From assembly GCF_029761935.1 (NCBI RefSeq), contig NZ_CP121699.1:2232001-2296000 (forward strand): a stretch of DNA of 64,000 bases, written 5' to 3'. The stretch's first letter is position 1. The number at the start of each line of letters is the position of its first letter. Under the pieces are notes generated by a model. The model saw nothing but the letters and a program-made list of their open reading frames with translations, made no database searches and had not been told where the DNA came from. Position numbers and translations under genes: made by a program. Positions 50,957-63,263 of this stretch are shown piece by piece. This DNA comes from Microbacterium testaceum. Lineage in GTDB: Bacteria > Actinomycetota > Actinomycetes > Actinomycetales > Microbacteriaceae.

Positions 50957-52645
50957 TTACGGGAGCATCCACGACAGGACGGAGGACTGCAGGCCCACCA
51001 GCAGGCACATGACCACGAGCATGCCGAGGCTCCACCAGATGACCTTCCGCAGGATGGTGGCCTCTTGGCCAACGAGGCCGACGGCGGTCGCGGCGATCGC
51101 GAGGTTCTGCGGACTGATCATCTTGCCGATGACGCCACCGGAGGTGTTGGCGGCGACGAGGAGGGTCGGGTCGATGCCCGCCTGCACCGCCGCGCTCTGC
51201 TGCAGCGTGGCGAACAGGGCGTTGGCGCTGGTGTCGGAGCCGGTCACGGCGGTGCCGAACCAGCCGAGGATCGGGGAGAGGAAGGCGAACAGGGCGCCGG
51301 TGCCGGCGATCCAGGCGCCGATGGTGAGGGTCATGCCCGACATGTTCATGACGTAGGCGAGGGCGAGGACCGAGCCGACGGTGAGCAGCGAAAAGCGGAG
51401 CTTGACCAGCGTCTGCCACCACGTGCGCGCGGCTTCGCGCAGCGGCAGTCGGTACACCAGCGCCACGACGATCCCGCAGATGATGAGCAGGCTGCCCGCC
51501 GACGACAGCCACCCGAGCGTGTAGACCGTCGAGGTGGCGGCTTTGCCGCTCGCGGTGAGGATGTTGCCGTCCAGGCCGGGCCACGGGATCTTGACGTCGG
51601 TGGCCGTGAGGAAGGTCTTCAGCGGGCTCCACAGCTTCGCGAGCGAGAAGACGACGACCACGAGCAGGTACGGGAAGAGGGCGAAGAAGACCGTGCGCGG
51701 CGTCAGTCGCGGGCCTTGCGTCGAGGTGTCGGCATCCGCGGATCCGGTGCCGCCGCCCGAGGTAGTCACGCCCGCGCCCACCAGGCTCGCGGAGCGCTCC
51801 TTGAGCAGGCGCTCGCGGGCGGCGGTGGTGCCGCGCGGCTGCCAGAAGCGCAGCAGGACGACCGCGGCGGCGATTCCGGCGAGGGATGCCACGATGTCGG
51901 TCAGCTCGACCGAGATCCAGGTCGCGCTGACCCACTGGGCGATCGAGAACACCACGCCGAAGGTGAGCGCGGCGGGCCAGGTCTCTTTCAGGCCGCGCCA
52001 GCCGTCGGCGAGGAGCACGAGGATGAACGGGACGAACAGGGCGACGAGCGGGGTCTGATGCCCGACGTAGGCGCCGATCTCGTGGTAGTCGATCCCCGTC
52101 AGGCTGCCGGCGGTGACGATCGGGGTGCCGACCGCCCCGAAGGCGACGGGGGCCGTGTTGGCCAGCAGCACGATGACGGCGGCGCGCATCGGGGTGAACC
52201 CGACGGCCATGAGCATGACGCCGGTGATCGCGACCGGGGCGCCGAAGCCGGCGAGGGCCTCGAGCAGGCCGCCGAAGCCGAAGGCGATGATGATCGCCTG
52301 GATGCGCGGATCGTCGCTGAGAGCGTTAATGACGAGGCGCAGGTCTTCGAAGCGGCCGCTGCGGACGGTCAGCTCGTAGAGCCAGATGGCGTTGAGCACG
52401 ATCCACATGATCGGGAACAGGCCGAAGATGAAGCCCTGGGTGGCCGAGAGGGCGGCGAGGTCCACGGGCATGCGGTACCCGAGGACGGCCACGAGCAGAG
52501 CGACGCCGAGACCGGACAGGCCCGCCCAATGGGCCTTCCAGCGCAGCACTCCGAGCGTCACGAAAACAGTGAGGAACGGCAGGCTCGCGACGAGCGCCGA
52601 CGTCACGATGCTGGCGCCGATCGGCGCGAGTTCGGGGGTGTACAT
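50957..52645 (-). CDS. lctP: L-lactate permease
   Basis: 562 residues with about 13 helices. [20 protein letters not shown] and [18 protein letters not shown] are the conserved LctP-family segments. It imports lactate with protons. First gene of the lactate operon, divergent from the GntR-type regulator across 121 bases that contain the operator-like word at 52693. Confidence 0.93.
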   Translation of the reverse strand: MYTPELAPIGASIVTSALVASLPFLTVFVTLGVLRWKAHWAGLSGLGVALLVAVLGYRMPVDLAALSATQGFIFGLFPIMWIVLNAIWLYELTVRSGRFEDLRLVINALSDDPRIQAIIIAFGFGGLLEALAGFGAPVAITGVMLMAVGFTPMRAAVIVLLANTAPVAFGAVGTPIVTAGSLTGIDYHEIGAYVGHQTPLVALFVPFILVLLADGWRGLKETWPAALTFGVVFSIAQWVSATWISVELTDIVASLAGIAAAVVLLRFWQPRGTTAARERLLKERSASLVGAGVTTSGGGTGSADADTSTQGPRLTPRTVFFALFPYLLVVVVFSLAKLWSPLKTFLTATDVKIPWPGLDGNILTASGKAATSTVYTLGWLSSAGSLLIICGIVVALVYRLPLREAARTWWQTLVKLRFSLLTVGSVLALAYVMNMSGMTLTIGAWIAGTGALFAFLSPILGWFGTAVTGSDTSANALFATLQQSAAVQAGIDPTLLVAANTSGGVIGKMISPQNLAIAATAVGLVGQEATILRKVIWWSLGMLVVMCLLVGLQSSVLSWMLP

Positions 52646-52692
52646 GCGGGCCTTCCTTCGAACGTCGTTGTTGCGAAGCGTCCGACCATTTA

Positions 52693-52703
52693 GAGGTCAG
52701 ACC
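52693..52703. promoter_or_regulatory. GntR/LldR operator-like site in lactate promoter
   Basis: GAGGTCAGACC, containing the palindromic GGTC-A-GACC core typical of FadR-subfamily GntR sites. It lies between the divergent lctP and regulator genes. The same 11 bases occur, inverted, at 56946-56956 before ppsR. Confidence 0.6.
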
Positions 52704-52766
52704 GCTAACGCACGGTAACGGCTCGACCGATACGCTGTCAACACTCTCTTCCGAAGGCGGCAGCGC

Positions 52767-53516
52767 ATGGCATCCCCCTCTCCCTCCGACGAGGCCGCGG
52801 ACGGCCTCTGGCTCCCCGTCAAAAGGGCACGCGCGCACGAACTCGTCATCGAGGTGATCGAGGACCGGATCCTTTCGGGTGCACTCAAGGTGGGCGATGC
52901 GCTGCCCCCGGAGCGGGAGCTGGCCGCCAATCTCGAGGTGAGTCGCGCCGGCGTCCGCGAAGCGGTGCGCGTCCTCGAGAGTCAGGGCGTCCTACGCTCG
53001 CAGCCGGGCGCTGGCGCCGCCGCCGGCACCTTCGTCGCCGCGCTGCCGCGCGAGGCGCTCAGCCGCTTCCTGCGTCTGCACGTCGCCCTCTCGAACTTCA
53101 CCGTGCAGGACGTCACCGAGGCGCGCGTCGTGCTGGAGCGCGCGAGCGCCGCGTCGGCCGCCGCCCAGCTCGACGAGTCCGGACGTGCGCGCATCGCCGA
53201 GGCGCTCGCCGCGGGCGATGCCGCGATCGGTGACCGGCAGGCGTTCAACGAGGCGGACACCCGCTTCCACCTCGCGATCGCGGATGCATCGGGCAGCAGC
53301 CTGTCCGCCGCCCTGACCGGCGCCATCCGCGAGGCCGTGCGCGTGCCCCTGCTGCACGCGATCGAGCGCAACGCCGCGTGGGGAGACCAGTCGGCGCTGC
53401 TGCAGAAGGAGCATCGCGCGATCTTCGACGCCATCGTGGCGCGAGACGGCGATCGGGCCGCCGCCGCGACCGAGGCCCACATCCGCCGGGCGTCATCGGT
53501 TCTCTTCGTCGACTGA
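52767..53516 (+). CDS. GntR/FadR family regulator, LldR-like
   Basis: 249 residues. Winged helix ILSGALKVGDALPPERELAA then LEVSRAGVREAVRVLESQG at about 35-75. An FCD effector domain with metal-binding His residues (DTRFHLAIADAS, KEHRAIFDAI, EAHIRRA) follows. By position it should repress or activate the lactate operon in response to L-lactate. Confidence 0.88.
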   Translation: MASPSPSDEAADGLWLPVKRARAHELVIEVIEDRILSGALKVGDALPPERELAANLEVSRAGVREAVRVLESQGVLRSQPGAGAAAGTFVAALPREALSRFLRLHVALSNFTVQDVTEARVVLERASAASAAAQLDESGRARIAEALAAGDAAIGDRQAFNEADTRFHLAIADASGSSLSAALTGAIREAVRVPLLHAIERNAAWGDQSALLQKEHRAIFDAIVARDGDRAAAATEAHIRRASSVLFVD

Positions 53517-53553
53517 ACGTCGGCCGGGCCGGTGGGGGCGACCCGGCCGACGT
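53517..53553. terminator. Hairpin between regulator and ppsA
   Basis: Perfect 12-bp stem, ACGTCGGCCGGG at 53517-53528 and its complement at 53542-53553, directly after the regulator stop and just before the ppsA end. A two-way terminator. Confidence 0.7.
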
Positions 53554-53558
53554 CGGCG

Positions 53559-55972
<2,414 letters not shown>

Positions 55973-55976
<4 letters not shown>

Positions 55977-56854
55977 GTGAGGGGCCTTTCGTTCGGTCGG
56001 TCCCGCAGCGTCATCGACTGCAGGATCACGGCGGACATCTCCTCGACGCTCCGGGTCGCGGAGCTGAGGAAGGGAATGCGGTTGCGGCGGTAGAGGTCTT
56101 CGGCGCGGCGGATCTCGAGGGTGCACTGCGCGAGGCTGGCGTAGGTGGAGTTCGGACGGCGCTCGTGCCGCACCTGACTGAGGCGCAGGGCGGTGGTGGT
56201 GAGCCCGAAGCACCGCTCGGCGTGCGGGGCGACGGTCGGGGGCAGGGCGTCGGTGGGGAAGTCGTCGTCGGTCAGGGGATAGTTCGCCACCAGCAGGCCG
56301 TAGTGCAGGGCGAGGTACATGGTGGTCGGCGTCTTGCCGCACCGAGACGGCGCCACGATGATGACGTCGGCACTGTCGAGCGCGCGGCGGCTCTGCCCGT
56401 CGTCGTGCTCGATCGCGAACTCGACCGCGCGCATACGGGCGAAGTACTGCTCGAGGTCGCCCAGGCCGTGGTACTGCCCGGCGCGCGTCTCGGCTGCCGT
56501 GTCGAGGGCGGTCTCGAGCTCGGCGAGGTGGCCGGCGAGCAGATCGATGACCACCGCGGCGCCCTCGGCGAGGCGTCGACGGATGCCGGCGTCCTTGATT
56601 GTGGCGAAGACGATGGGCCCCTCGCCCGTCCGGGCGGTCTTCCGCAGCGATTGGATCACCGCCTCGACCGGGGTCACCGTCCCGACGAACGGCACCGTAC
56701 GACGCTCGAAGGCCGTGCCGGGGAAGTTGGCGAGGAGGGCGCTGCCGAGGGTCTCAGCGGTGATGCCCGTGCTGTCCGAGACGAAGAACACGGCGCGCCG
56801 GGGGCCCTGGGGAGCGGAAGCGCTCGCGGGGAAGGAAGGGGAAGAACCGGCCAT
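55973..56854 (-). CDS. ppsR: PEP synthase regulatory protein (bifunctional kinase/phosphorylase)
   Basis: 293 residues of the DUF299/PPSR family. [16 protein letters not shown] at the start and the P-loop [19 protein letters not shown] are the diagnostic blocks. It inactivates PEP synthase by ADP-dependent phosphorylation of a Thr next to the catalytic His and reverses it with phosphate. First gene of the ppsR-ppsA operon. Confidence 0.94.
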
Positions 56855-56945
56855 GACCCGAAGCTAGGGGACCTCCAGGCGGGAATTGCGCCGTTCTCGC
56901 GCGAAAGAAATGCCGAAAATGTCACATAGGTAAGACCTGCGTAGT

Positions 56946-56956
56946 GGTCTGACCTC
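56946..56956. promoter_or_regulatory. GntR/LldR operator-like site in ppsR-ppsA promoter
   Basis: GGTCTGACCTC, the exact reverse complement of the word at 52693-52703, 91 bases before ppsR. It suggests that the lactate regulator also controls PEP synthase. Confidence 0.5.
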
Positions 56957-57057
56957 CAGTCACTCCCGTCGTTCGTCCGTCGTTACCCGGATGGATGTCT
57001 GGCGTCGGGCGGGCGGCCACTCGGTCCGACGACAGTGCACAACGGAGGTGGTGTCTC

Positions 57058-57378
57058 GTGTCCGTCGCGGTGGTCATGGCAGTCGTGCTCGCTCTCGCAC
57101 CCTCTGCGGTTCCCCCCGGCGACGCAGCCGACGCGCAGACCATCGTCGTCACCGTCCCGGCGCGGGCGGCGTCGCCGACCCCCACCGCGAGTCCTTCGCC
57201 GACGGCCGTCGTCCCGTCGCCTGCCGTGGCCCCGACGCCGGCGATTTCACCGACCCCCGCCGCCGGCCCCCTCGCCGTCACCGGAGTCGACCCCACCGTG
57301 CTCGTCGCCGCGGCGGTCGCCGGGGTCGCCGCACTAGGGCTGGGGCTCGTCGCCCTGCGCCGCCGTCGTCGCGCCTGA
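57058..57378 (+). CDS. Small exported protein with C-terminal LAVTG sorting signal
   Basis: 106 residues. N-terminal signal (VSVAVVMAVVLALAPSAV), a Pro/Ser/Thr-rich linker of about 40 residues, then GPLAVTGVDP, a hydrophobic helix and RRRRRA. LAXTG is the class E sortase motif, so this is a wall-anchored stalk with almost no folded domain. GTG 57058 has GGAGG nine bases upstream. Confidence 0.7.
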   Translation: MSVAVVMAVVLALAPSAVPPGDAADAQTIVVTVPARAASPTPTASPSPTAVVPSPAVAPTPAISPTPAAGPLAVTGVDPTVLVAAAVAGVAALGLGLVALRRRRRA

Positions 57379-57380
57379 CA

Positions 57381-57440
57381 CTCCCGCGCGCTCGGGCCCG
57401 CTCCCGCGCGCTCGGACCCGCTCCCGCGCGATCGGGCCCG
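57381..57440. repeat. Three tandem 20-bp repeats
   Basis: Units at 57381, 57401 and 57421, each CTCCCGCGCG followed by a TCGGGCCCG-like half; the second and third units each differ from the first by one base. They lie directly after the LAVTG gene and before the converging lipoprotein gene. May act as a terminator or result from slippage. Confidence 0.75.
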
Positions 57441-57471
57441 TGCCCGTCGCGCCGGGCACCGGCATCCCGGA

Positions 57472-58128
57472 TCAGTCGATCCAGAGCACGATGCCGCGGA
57501 GACCCGTGAGCACGGCCGCGACTCCCGCGCGCACCGCCGCCCCCGCGCGCTTGGGAGTGAACGTCGACGGATCGTACGCGGCGGCGGTGCCCAGACCCTC
57601 GCCGCGGTAGGCGGCCCCGGTCCAGTCCGCCGCGGTGACGTTCTCGGTCGGCTCGGCGAGCTCGGCGCCGACGATGAGGAACTGGCGGTCGAGGTGATTC
57701 GCGGTCACCGTCGCGAGCGGGTCGACGAGGGCGTCTCCCGCGCTGATGATCAGGTCGGGATTGAGGTCCATCGCGCGCACGGCCCCGTCGATCATGTCGT
57801 CGTCGGCGTGCACGACGCGCAGGTCGGCGTGGGTCTCTTCCGCCCAGTCGCGCACCGCGGCGACGAGGGTCGCGGTGGGAGCGTCATCGCCCACGGTGAG
57901 CAGGGCGACCCGGTACCCCGCGGGGGTGGACACCCCGTTCCACGAGCCGGGGACGGGAGCGTGCGTCGACTCGGGCGCCGGAGCGGTCGCGGGGGCGAAG
58001 CCCGGCGCGGGGGACCCCACGGCCGCGGGGGCGGGACGCATCGCCGACCAGCCCTCGTCGCTCGCGCAGCCCGCCAGGACCGCCACCATCGCCGCCGCCG
58101 ACACCGCGGCCAGGACCCGTCGCTTCAC
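57472..58128 (-). CDS. BMP/PnrA-like lipoprotein
   Basis: 218 residues. Lipobox VLAGC (Cys21), a Pro/Ala linker, then an alpha/beta domain with NPDLIISAGDALVDPLATVT, FLIVGAELAEP and NVTAADWTGAAYRGEGLG, which resembles basic membrane protein/nucleoside-binding lipoproteins. It is shorter than full BMP proteins and no transporter genes are adjacent. GTG 58128 begins the signal peptide. Confidence 0.55.
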   Translation of the reverse strand: MKRRVLAAVSAAAMVAVLAGCASDEGWSAMRPAPAAVGSPAPGFAPATAPAPESTHAPVPGSWNGVSTPAGYRVALLTVGDDAPTATLVAAVRDWAEETHADLRVVHADDDMIDGAVRAMDLNPDLIISAGDALVDPLATVTANHLDRQFLIVGAELAEPTENVTAADWTGAAYRGEGLGTAAAYDPSTFTPKRAGAAVRAGVAAVLTGLRGIVLWID

Positions 58129-58252
58129 CCCCTCACCCTGAACCGTGCAGGTGGCGCGCAGGAGAACACCGCCCGCACGTTTCGTTTCCGTTCGCCCCAC
58201 CGCGGACAACCGTTCACGACGAGCGCGCACGATCTCCAACGGAAAGGTGCAC

Positions 58253-59470
58253 ATGTCTGACTCTGTTCGACGCGTCCTCTCGCGCGTCCTGCTCGTGGCC
58301 GCGGGGATCGCGGCGCTGCTGTCGCTTTCGGCGCCGGCCTCGGCCCACGGCATCCTGTCGGTCGTCTACGCGAACCTCGAGAGCGGCGGCACCGGCGTCG
58401 TGCGCGCCGAGCTGCAGCTCGAGTACGACCTGCTCGTCGTCTCGGCCGCCGACGCCGAGAAGGACGACCCGCTCTACCAGGAGGGGATGGCCGCGTTCCA
58501 GGACGGCGACGCGACGGCGCAGGCCGCCGTGCTCATCGCGCACCGCGACACGATCGCCCACTACGTCAGCGAGCGGTTCCGGATCACCGCGTCCGGGGCG
58601 GCGTGCACCCCGCGCATGGACGACGACATCTCGATGACGCGGCAGGACGGAGTGCCCTACGCCGTCGTCACCCTCGAAGACGCCTGCCCGCCGTCCGAGA
58701 ACGGGCACGAGATCGCGGCCTCGCTCTTCCCCGACGCCGAGGGCTACGTCACCGACACCAAGACGATCCTCACGTACAACCTCGACCTGCACGAGGGCAG
58801 CACGGTGCTGGATGCCGAGCACCCCTCGTTCACCACCGCGCAGTCGCCGCTCGAACGCTTCTGGGAGTTCTTCCGCCTCGGCGCCGAGCACCTGCTGACC
58901 GGGATCGACCACATCCTCTTCCTGCTCGCCCTCATCGTCGGATCCCGGCGCCTGCGCGAGATCGTGATCGCCGCGACGACGTTCACCATCGCGCACTCGG
59001 TGACGTTCATCCTCGCCGCGACCGGGGTGATCGCCGCTCCCCCCGAGGTGGTGGAGCCGACCATCGCCCTCTCGATCGCGGTTGTCGCGGCGTGGTACCT
59101 CTGGCGTCTGGTCCGCCGCGATCAGGCCGACGAAGACCTGTCGAAGGCCCACGGCTTCCTGCGGCTCGACCGCGCGGGCTGGCTGCGCGTCGCGGTCGTG
59201 TTCGTCTTCGGTCTCGTGCACGGTCTCGGCTTCGCCTCGGCGCTCGGCATCGACGAGCCCTGGTCGTGGACGCTGTTGTGGTCGCTGCTCGTGTTCAACG
59301 TGGGCATCGAGGCCGTGCAGATCGGCATCATCGTGATCGTCTTCCCCCTGCTGGTGCTGCTGCGCCGTCGCGCCCCGCGCGTGGGGATGTGGGTCAGCGC
59401 CGCGATCGCGGTCGTGGTCACCGTCGCGGGACTCGTCTGGTTCGTGCAGCGCATCCTCGGCATCGAGTGA
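58253..59470 (+). CDS. HupE/UreJ-like membrane protein with extracytoplasmic N-terminal domain
   Basis: 405 residues. Signal peptide ending APASAHG, an extracytoplasmic beta domain to about 205, then HupE/UreJ-type helices with LLTGIDHILFLLALIVG and FGLVHGLGFAS, whose His/Asp residues bind Ni or Co in the family. GGAAAGG precedes ATG 58253. Possibly a metal permease; the cargo is unknown. Confidence 0.8.
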   Translation: MSDSVRRVLSRVLLVAAGIAALLSLSAPASAHGILSVVYANLESGGTGVVRAELQLEYDLLVVSAADAEKDDPLYQEGMAAFQDGDATAQAAVLIAHRDTIAHYVSERFRITASGAACTPRMDDDISMTRQDGVPYAVVTLEDACPPSENGHEIAASLFPDAEGYVTDTKTILTYNLDLHEGSTVLDAEHPSFTTAQSPLERFWEFFRLGAEHLLTGIDHILFLLALIVGSRRLREIVIAATTFTIAHSVTFILAATGVIAAPPEVVEPTIALSIAVVAAWYLWRLVRRDQADEDLSKAHGFLRLDRAGWLRVAVVFVFGLVHGLGFASALGIDEPWSWTLLWSLLVFNVGIEAVQIGIIVIVFPLLVLLRRRAPRVGMWVSAAIAVVVTVAGLVWFVQRILGIE

Positions 59471-59601
59471 CGGGTGTTGGCGCAGCCGATACGTGTGCTG
59501 AGTCAACAATTCACTCGGACGACACCCGGCGGGCGGAGCGTGGGATGCGCTCGCCATCGGTGAGTGCGCACCAGAGACCCCCTTGAAAGAAACGGACAGC
59601 C

Positions 59602-61593
59602 ATGTTCCTCACCGCATCGACGTCGCACGGGACGCGCACGCGTCGCCGTGTCTCGTGGATCGCAACCGCCGCGGTCGGCGCCTCCCTCGTCCTCACGGGC
59701 GTGGCGAGCGTCCCGGCGGCGATGGCCGACACCACGGCCACCCTCACCGGCGTCATCCTCGGCGTCGGTGCCGACCAGTCGCAGCGCATCGTGACCTGGT
59801 ACTCCTCGGCCGACACCGCCCAGACGGTGCAGCTTGCGCCCACCTCGGCGCTGACGGGCGGCCAGTTCCCGGCGTCGGCGACGACCTTCGCAGCATCCGG
59901 AACGGCGAACATCGCCTCGAGCGGCGGCTTCAACCGTCACGCCACGATCACGGGCCTCGCCGAGAACACGGCGTACTCGTACCGCGTCGGTTCCGAGGGC
60001 AACTGGTCGAACACCTACGCCTTCAAGACGCAGTCGTTCGAGGGCGACTACGACTTCCTCTTCTTCGGCGACCCGCAGATCGGGTCGTCGAAGGACACGG
60101 CGAAGGACCAGGCGGGGTGGCAGGACACCATGAACGTCGCCCTCAACGCCAACCCGAACGCGGAGATCCTCGTCTCAGGCGGCGACCAGGTCGAGAGCGC
60201 GAACACCGAATCGCAGTGGGACGCCTTCCTCGCGCCGGATCAGCTTCGTCAGTACCCCTGGGCCGCGACGATCGGTAACCACGACGTGGGCGGCAAGGCC
60301 TACGAGCAGCACCTGTACACCCCCAACACCGATCGTTCCGGCGCCTACTACCGCAAGGGCTCGGGCAGCATCGGCACCGAGTCGGGCGGTGACTACTGGT
60401 TCATCTACAAGGACGTGCTGTACATCGACCTGAACAGCAACAGCTACGCCACCTCGCAGGGCGGCGGCGGCGACGACGCGCACATCTCGTACGTCACCGA
60501 CGTCGTCAACAAGCACGGAGCGGATGCCAAGTACACGGTGCTCGTGTACCACCACGCGATCTACTCGCCGGCCGACCACGCGAAGGACGCCGACAACAAG
60601 GTCCGTCGCACCGACTTCCCCACCGCCTTCTCGAAGCTCGGCGTCGACCTGGTGCTCCAGGGCCACGACCACAGCTACTCGCGCTCGTACGAGATCAAGA
60701 ACGGGGCGAAGGCGAACGCCGACGAGAAGCCCGGTCAGGACGAGGTCTTCGAGGGCCCCGGCGGCGTCGTGTACGTCACCGCCAACTCGGCATCCGGATC
60801 GAAGTACTACGACATCACCACGCCCGACAGCAGCGGCACCAGTGGAGCCGGGAACGGCGCCGACCCGCTGAACCCGGCGAACTACTGGTACAACTCGGTG
60901 CAGAACCAGGAGCACGTGCGCACGTACGTCAAGGTGCAGGTGAAGAAGGATCAGTTGATCGTTCAGAACATCCGATCGGGCAACTGCCAGGCGCCCAACG
61001 CGGCCGTCGAGAAGGGCAACGTCCTCTGGTGCGGGCCGGAGAACGGCACGAAGCCGGCCGAGGCTGTCGGCTCCATCCAGGACGAGGTCACCATCCACCC
61101 CAACCACGGCGACGGACAGGACATCCAGGTCGACGTGCCCACCAGCGCCCCCGGTGAGTTCGGGTGGACGATCAACGGTCACAACGGCCTGGTCGACATG
61201 GGCACCGCGCAGGAGAAGAACCTGCAGTACTTCGAGGCCACCGGTCAGATCAACCCGATCACCGTCACCGACACCCGCGCGAGCAAGTCGCCGTGGTCGG
61301 TCTCGGCGTCGGTGGGCGACTTCGTCGACGACGGCAAGACCTTCAAGGGCTCGTTCCTCGGCTGGGCGCCGAAGGTCGTCACCCCGGGTGCCGGAGCCGT
61401 CGCGGGTGCCGCGGTGAACTCCGGGTACGACGGCGGCGACGGTCTGTCGGTCTCCCGTCTGCTCGGTTCGGCTCCCACCGGTCACGACCGCAGCGCCGGA
61501 GTTGTCGGCGCCGACCTCGACCTGAAGATCCCCAACACCATCGACAAGGGAAGCTACCGCGCGACCCTGACCCTCACCGCCCTGGCCGGCTGA
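59602..61593 (+). CDS. Secreted metallophosphoesterase with Fn3-like and WxL-like domains
   Basis: 663 residues. Signal peptide to about 43, a purple-acid-phosphatase-like Fn3 domain to about 145, then a calcineurin-type catalytic domain with metal motifs GDPQIG, GGDQVES, GNHD, YHHAIYS and GHDHSYS. The C-terminal 170 residues (GEFGWTINGHNGLVDMG to IPNTIDKGSYRATLTLTALA) look like a WxL domain without the WxL words. It is followed by a DUF916-like gene, the usual WxL partner. Confidence 0.85.
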   Translation: MFLTASTSHGTRTRRRVSWIATAAVGASLVLTGVASVPAAMADTTATLTGVILGVGADQSQRIVTWYSSADTAQTVQLAPTSALTGGQFPASATTFAASGTANIASSGGFNRHATITGLAENTAYSYRVGSEGNWSNTYAFKTQSFEGDYDFLFFGDPQIGSSKDTAKDQAGWQDTMNVALNANPNAEILVSGGDQVESANTESQWDAFLAPDQLRQYPWAATIGNHDVGGKAYEQHLYTPNTDRSGAYYRKGSGSIGTESGGDYWFIYKDVLYIDLNSNSYATSQGGGGDDAHISYVTDVVNKHGADAKYTVLVYHHAIYSPADHAKDADNKVRRTDFPTAFSKLGVDLVLQGHDHSYSRSYEIKNGAKANADEKPGQDEVFEGPGGVVYVTANSASGSKYYDITTPDSSGTSGAGNGADPLNPANYWYNSVQNQEHVRTYVKVQVKKDQLIVQNIRSGNCQAPNAAVEKGNVLWCGPENGTKPAEAVGSIQDEVTIHPNHGDGQDIQVDVPTSAPGEFGWTINGHNGLVDMGTAQEKNLQYFEATGQINPITVTDTRASKSPWSVSASVGDFVDDGKTFKGSFLGWAPKVVTPGAGAVAGAAVNSGYDGGDGLSVSRLLGSAPTGHDRSAGVVGADLDLKIPNTIDKGSYRATLTLTALAG

Positions 61594-61607
61594 CCAGAGC
61601 GAACAGC

Positions 61608-61636
61608 GCCGGCGGGGAGCTCGTCTCCCCGCCGGC
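61608..61636 (+). terminator. Hairpin between phosphoesterase and DUF916-like genes
   Basis: Perfect 12-bp stem, GCCGGCGGGGAG at 61608-61619 and its complement at 61625-61636, with a 5-base loop. The next gene starts 22 bases later, so it is more likely an attenuator or mRNA-stabilising hairpin. Confidence 0.55.
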
Positions 61637-61657
61637 GACCCTCTCGAAGGATCCCCC

Positions 61658-62719
61658 ATGACTCGACTGCCCTCCCTGTCGCGGCTCGCCGCCCTCGCCC
61701 TCGCCGCCGCTGTGGTCGCCGGGGGCGCGTGGAGTGCCGCGCCCGCCCTGGCCGCGACCGACGACGTGACCTGGACCGTGCGGACCGCCTCGAACGCGCT
61801 CGGCGCCGATCGCACGAACTACAGCTACGCGCTGAACCCCGGCGCCCACCTCGACGACGCCCTCGTGGTCGCCAACCGCGGTGCCGAGGCCGTCGAGCTC
61901 GACGTGTACGCCGCTGACGGCTACACCACCTCGACCGGCGCTCTCGATCTGCGCGTCGCCGGCGAGCAGTCGGTGGGCGTGGGCGCGTGGGTCACCGTGC
62001 CGCAGCGTCACGTGACCGTCCCGGCCGGTCAGACGGTCGAGGTGCCGTTCGCGGTCGACGTGCCCCAGAACGCCACGCCGGGCGACTACGCGGGCGGGGT
62101 TGTCACCACGCTCACGGTCGCGGACGCCTCCGCGAACGTCAACGTCGATCGTCGCCTGGGCATCCGCACCGGCATCCGTGTCGGGGGAGACCTCGCCCCG
62201 GCGCTCGCCGTCGACGACCTGCGCGTTGGGTGGGACGGCGGTTTCGTGCCCTTCCTCTTCGGCGACGCCACCGTGCACTACCGCCTGCACAACACCGGGA
62301 ACGTCTCGCTCGCGGCCGAAGAGGCCGACGCGGTCACGGGTCCGTTCGGGCTCGCGCGTCTCGACTCCGCGCCCGACGACGCGGCCCCCACCCTGCTGCC
62401 CGGCGAGAGCTGGGAGCGCGACGTGCGGGTTCCCGCGGTGGCCGCGATGGGTGTACTGATCGCGTCGGTGTCGGCGACCCCGATCGTGACGGATGCCGCG
62501 GGCTCCATCTCGACCCTCGATCCGATCGAGGTGTCGACGTTCGGGTGGGCGATTCCGTGGCCGCTGCTGCTCCTGGTCGTGCTGATCGTCGCGGGGGCGG
62601 TCTTCGGTCCGCGTCTGCTGCGCGAGCGCCGTCGCCGGGCCCAGCAGGCGGAGGACGAGCGCGTGGCCGCCGCCGTCGAGCGCACGCTGGCCGAGAAGGA
62701 GCGCCAGCCCGTCGAGTGA
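61658..62719 (+). CDS. DUF916-like (WxL peptidoglycan-binding) membrane-anchored protein
   Basis: 353 residues. Signal peptide to about 32, a beta domain with TNYSYALNPGAHLDDALVVA and VTVPAGQTVEVPFAVDVP, then VHYRLHNTGNVSLA, a C-terminal helix (PLLLLVVLIVAGAVFGP) and a basic tail RERRRRAQQ. The layout matches the WxL-interacting proteins of Firmicutes. It probably holds the phosphoesterase at the cell surface. Confidence 0.75.
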   Translation: MTRLPSLSRLAALALAAAVVAGGAWSAAPALAATDDVTWTVRTASNALGADRTNYSYALNPGAHLDDALVVANRGAEAVELDVYAADGYTTSTGALDLRVAGEQSVGVGAWVTVPQRHVTVPAGQTVEVPFAVDVPQNATPGDYAGGVVTTLTVADASANVNVDRRLGIRTGIRVGGDLAPALAVDDLRVGWDGGFVPFLFGDATVHYRLHNTGNVSLAAEEADAVTGPFGLARLDSAPDDAAPTLLPGESWERDVRVPAVAAMGVLIASVSATPIVTDAAGSISTLDPIEVSTFGWAIPWPLLLLVVLIVAGAVFGPRLLRERRRRAQQAEDERVAAAVERTLAEKERQPVE

Positions 62720-62773
62720 CCGGCAGGTCACCGACCTCGTCATGGGGATCGACGTCGGTGACCCGCCGAAGCT

Positions 62774-62860
62774 TCAGTTGTACCCGAGGATCACGCCCGA
62801 TTCGAGGTCGACGTCCGAGGACGCGAGGGCGGGGTGATCGGAACCTTCTGCTTCACTCAC
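62774..62860 (-). CDS. Possible 28-residue peptide
   Basis: A GTG frame reading SEAEGSDHPALASSDVDLES then GVILGYN. The composition is unlike the neighbouring shadow frames, but no ribosome site or family is evident. It could be the remnant of a larger gene. Otherwise 62720-62992 holds only the hairpin at 62948. Confidence 0.2.
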   Translation of the reverse strand: MSEAEGSDHPALASSDVDLESGVILGYN

Positions 62861-62947
62861 CCGGCGATTCTGCCGCCGCCCCGGGGGTGGGGCCAGGGTT
62901 CCTCACGGAACGCACACGAGAACGATCCGCGACGTGAGGACGACGAA

Positions 62948-62973
62948 GGGACCGGGCCCCTCGGCTCGGTCCC
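62948..62973. terminator. Hairpin between converging genes
   Basis: GGGACCG (62948-62954) pairs with CGGTCCC (62967-62973) around a 12-base loop, between the WxL-like operon and the small exported protein. Confidence 0.5.
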
Positions 62974-62992
62974 TCGGTCGCGTATCGGGCGG

Positions 62993-63178
62993 TCAGAAGT
63001 GGATCGACGGCCCGTGCGCGATCGGTGTCGCGGGCCGGTAGTGGATGACCTCCGCCTGGACGGTGGCGGGCACGATCGCGGCGGTGACGGCGGGGCCGAC
63101 CGTCAGCAACGCCCCGAGGGCGACGGCGACGACGGCGAGACCGGATGGTCGGGTGCGGCTCACGGACGGGGGGATCAC
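62993..63178 (-). CDS. Small exported or membrane protein
   Basis: 61 residues. A basic start (SRTRPSG) leads into one helix (LAVVAVALGALLTVGPAVTA), then a short outer tail with several His (VIHYRPATPIAHGPSIHF). AAGGAG lies five bases before GTG 63178. It follows the TetR gene on the same strand after 85 bases. No family recognised. Confidence 0.5.
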   Translation of the reverse strand: MIPPSVSRTRPSGLAVVAVALGALLTVGPAVTAAIVPATVQAEVIHYRPATPIAHGPSIHF

Positions 63179-63263
63179 GGCTTCTCCTTCGATCGGTTCG
63201 GCAAGACGATCGTATGGTGAAAAACGTACGCGAAGGTGAGCAATCGGCTGGGAACGCCGTCGG

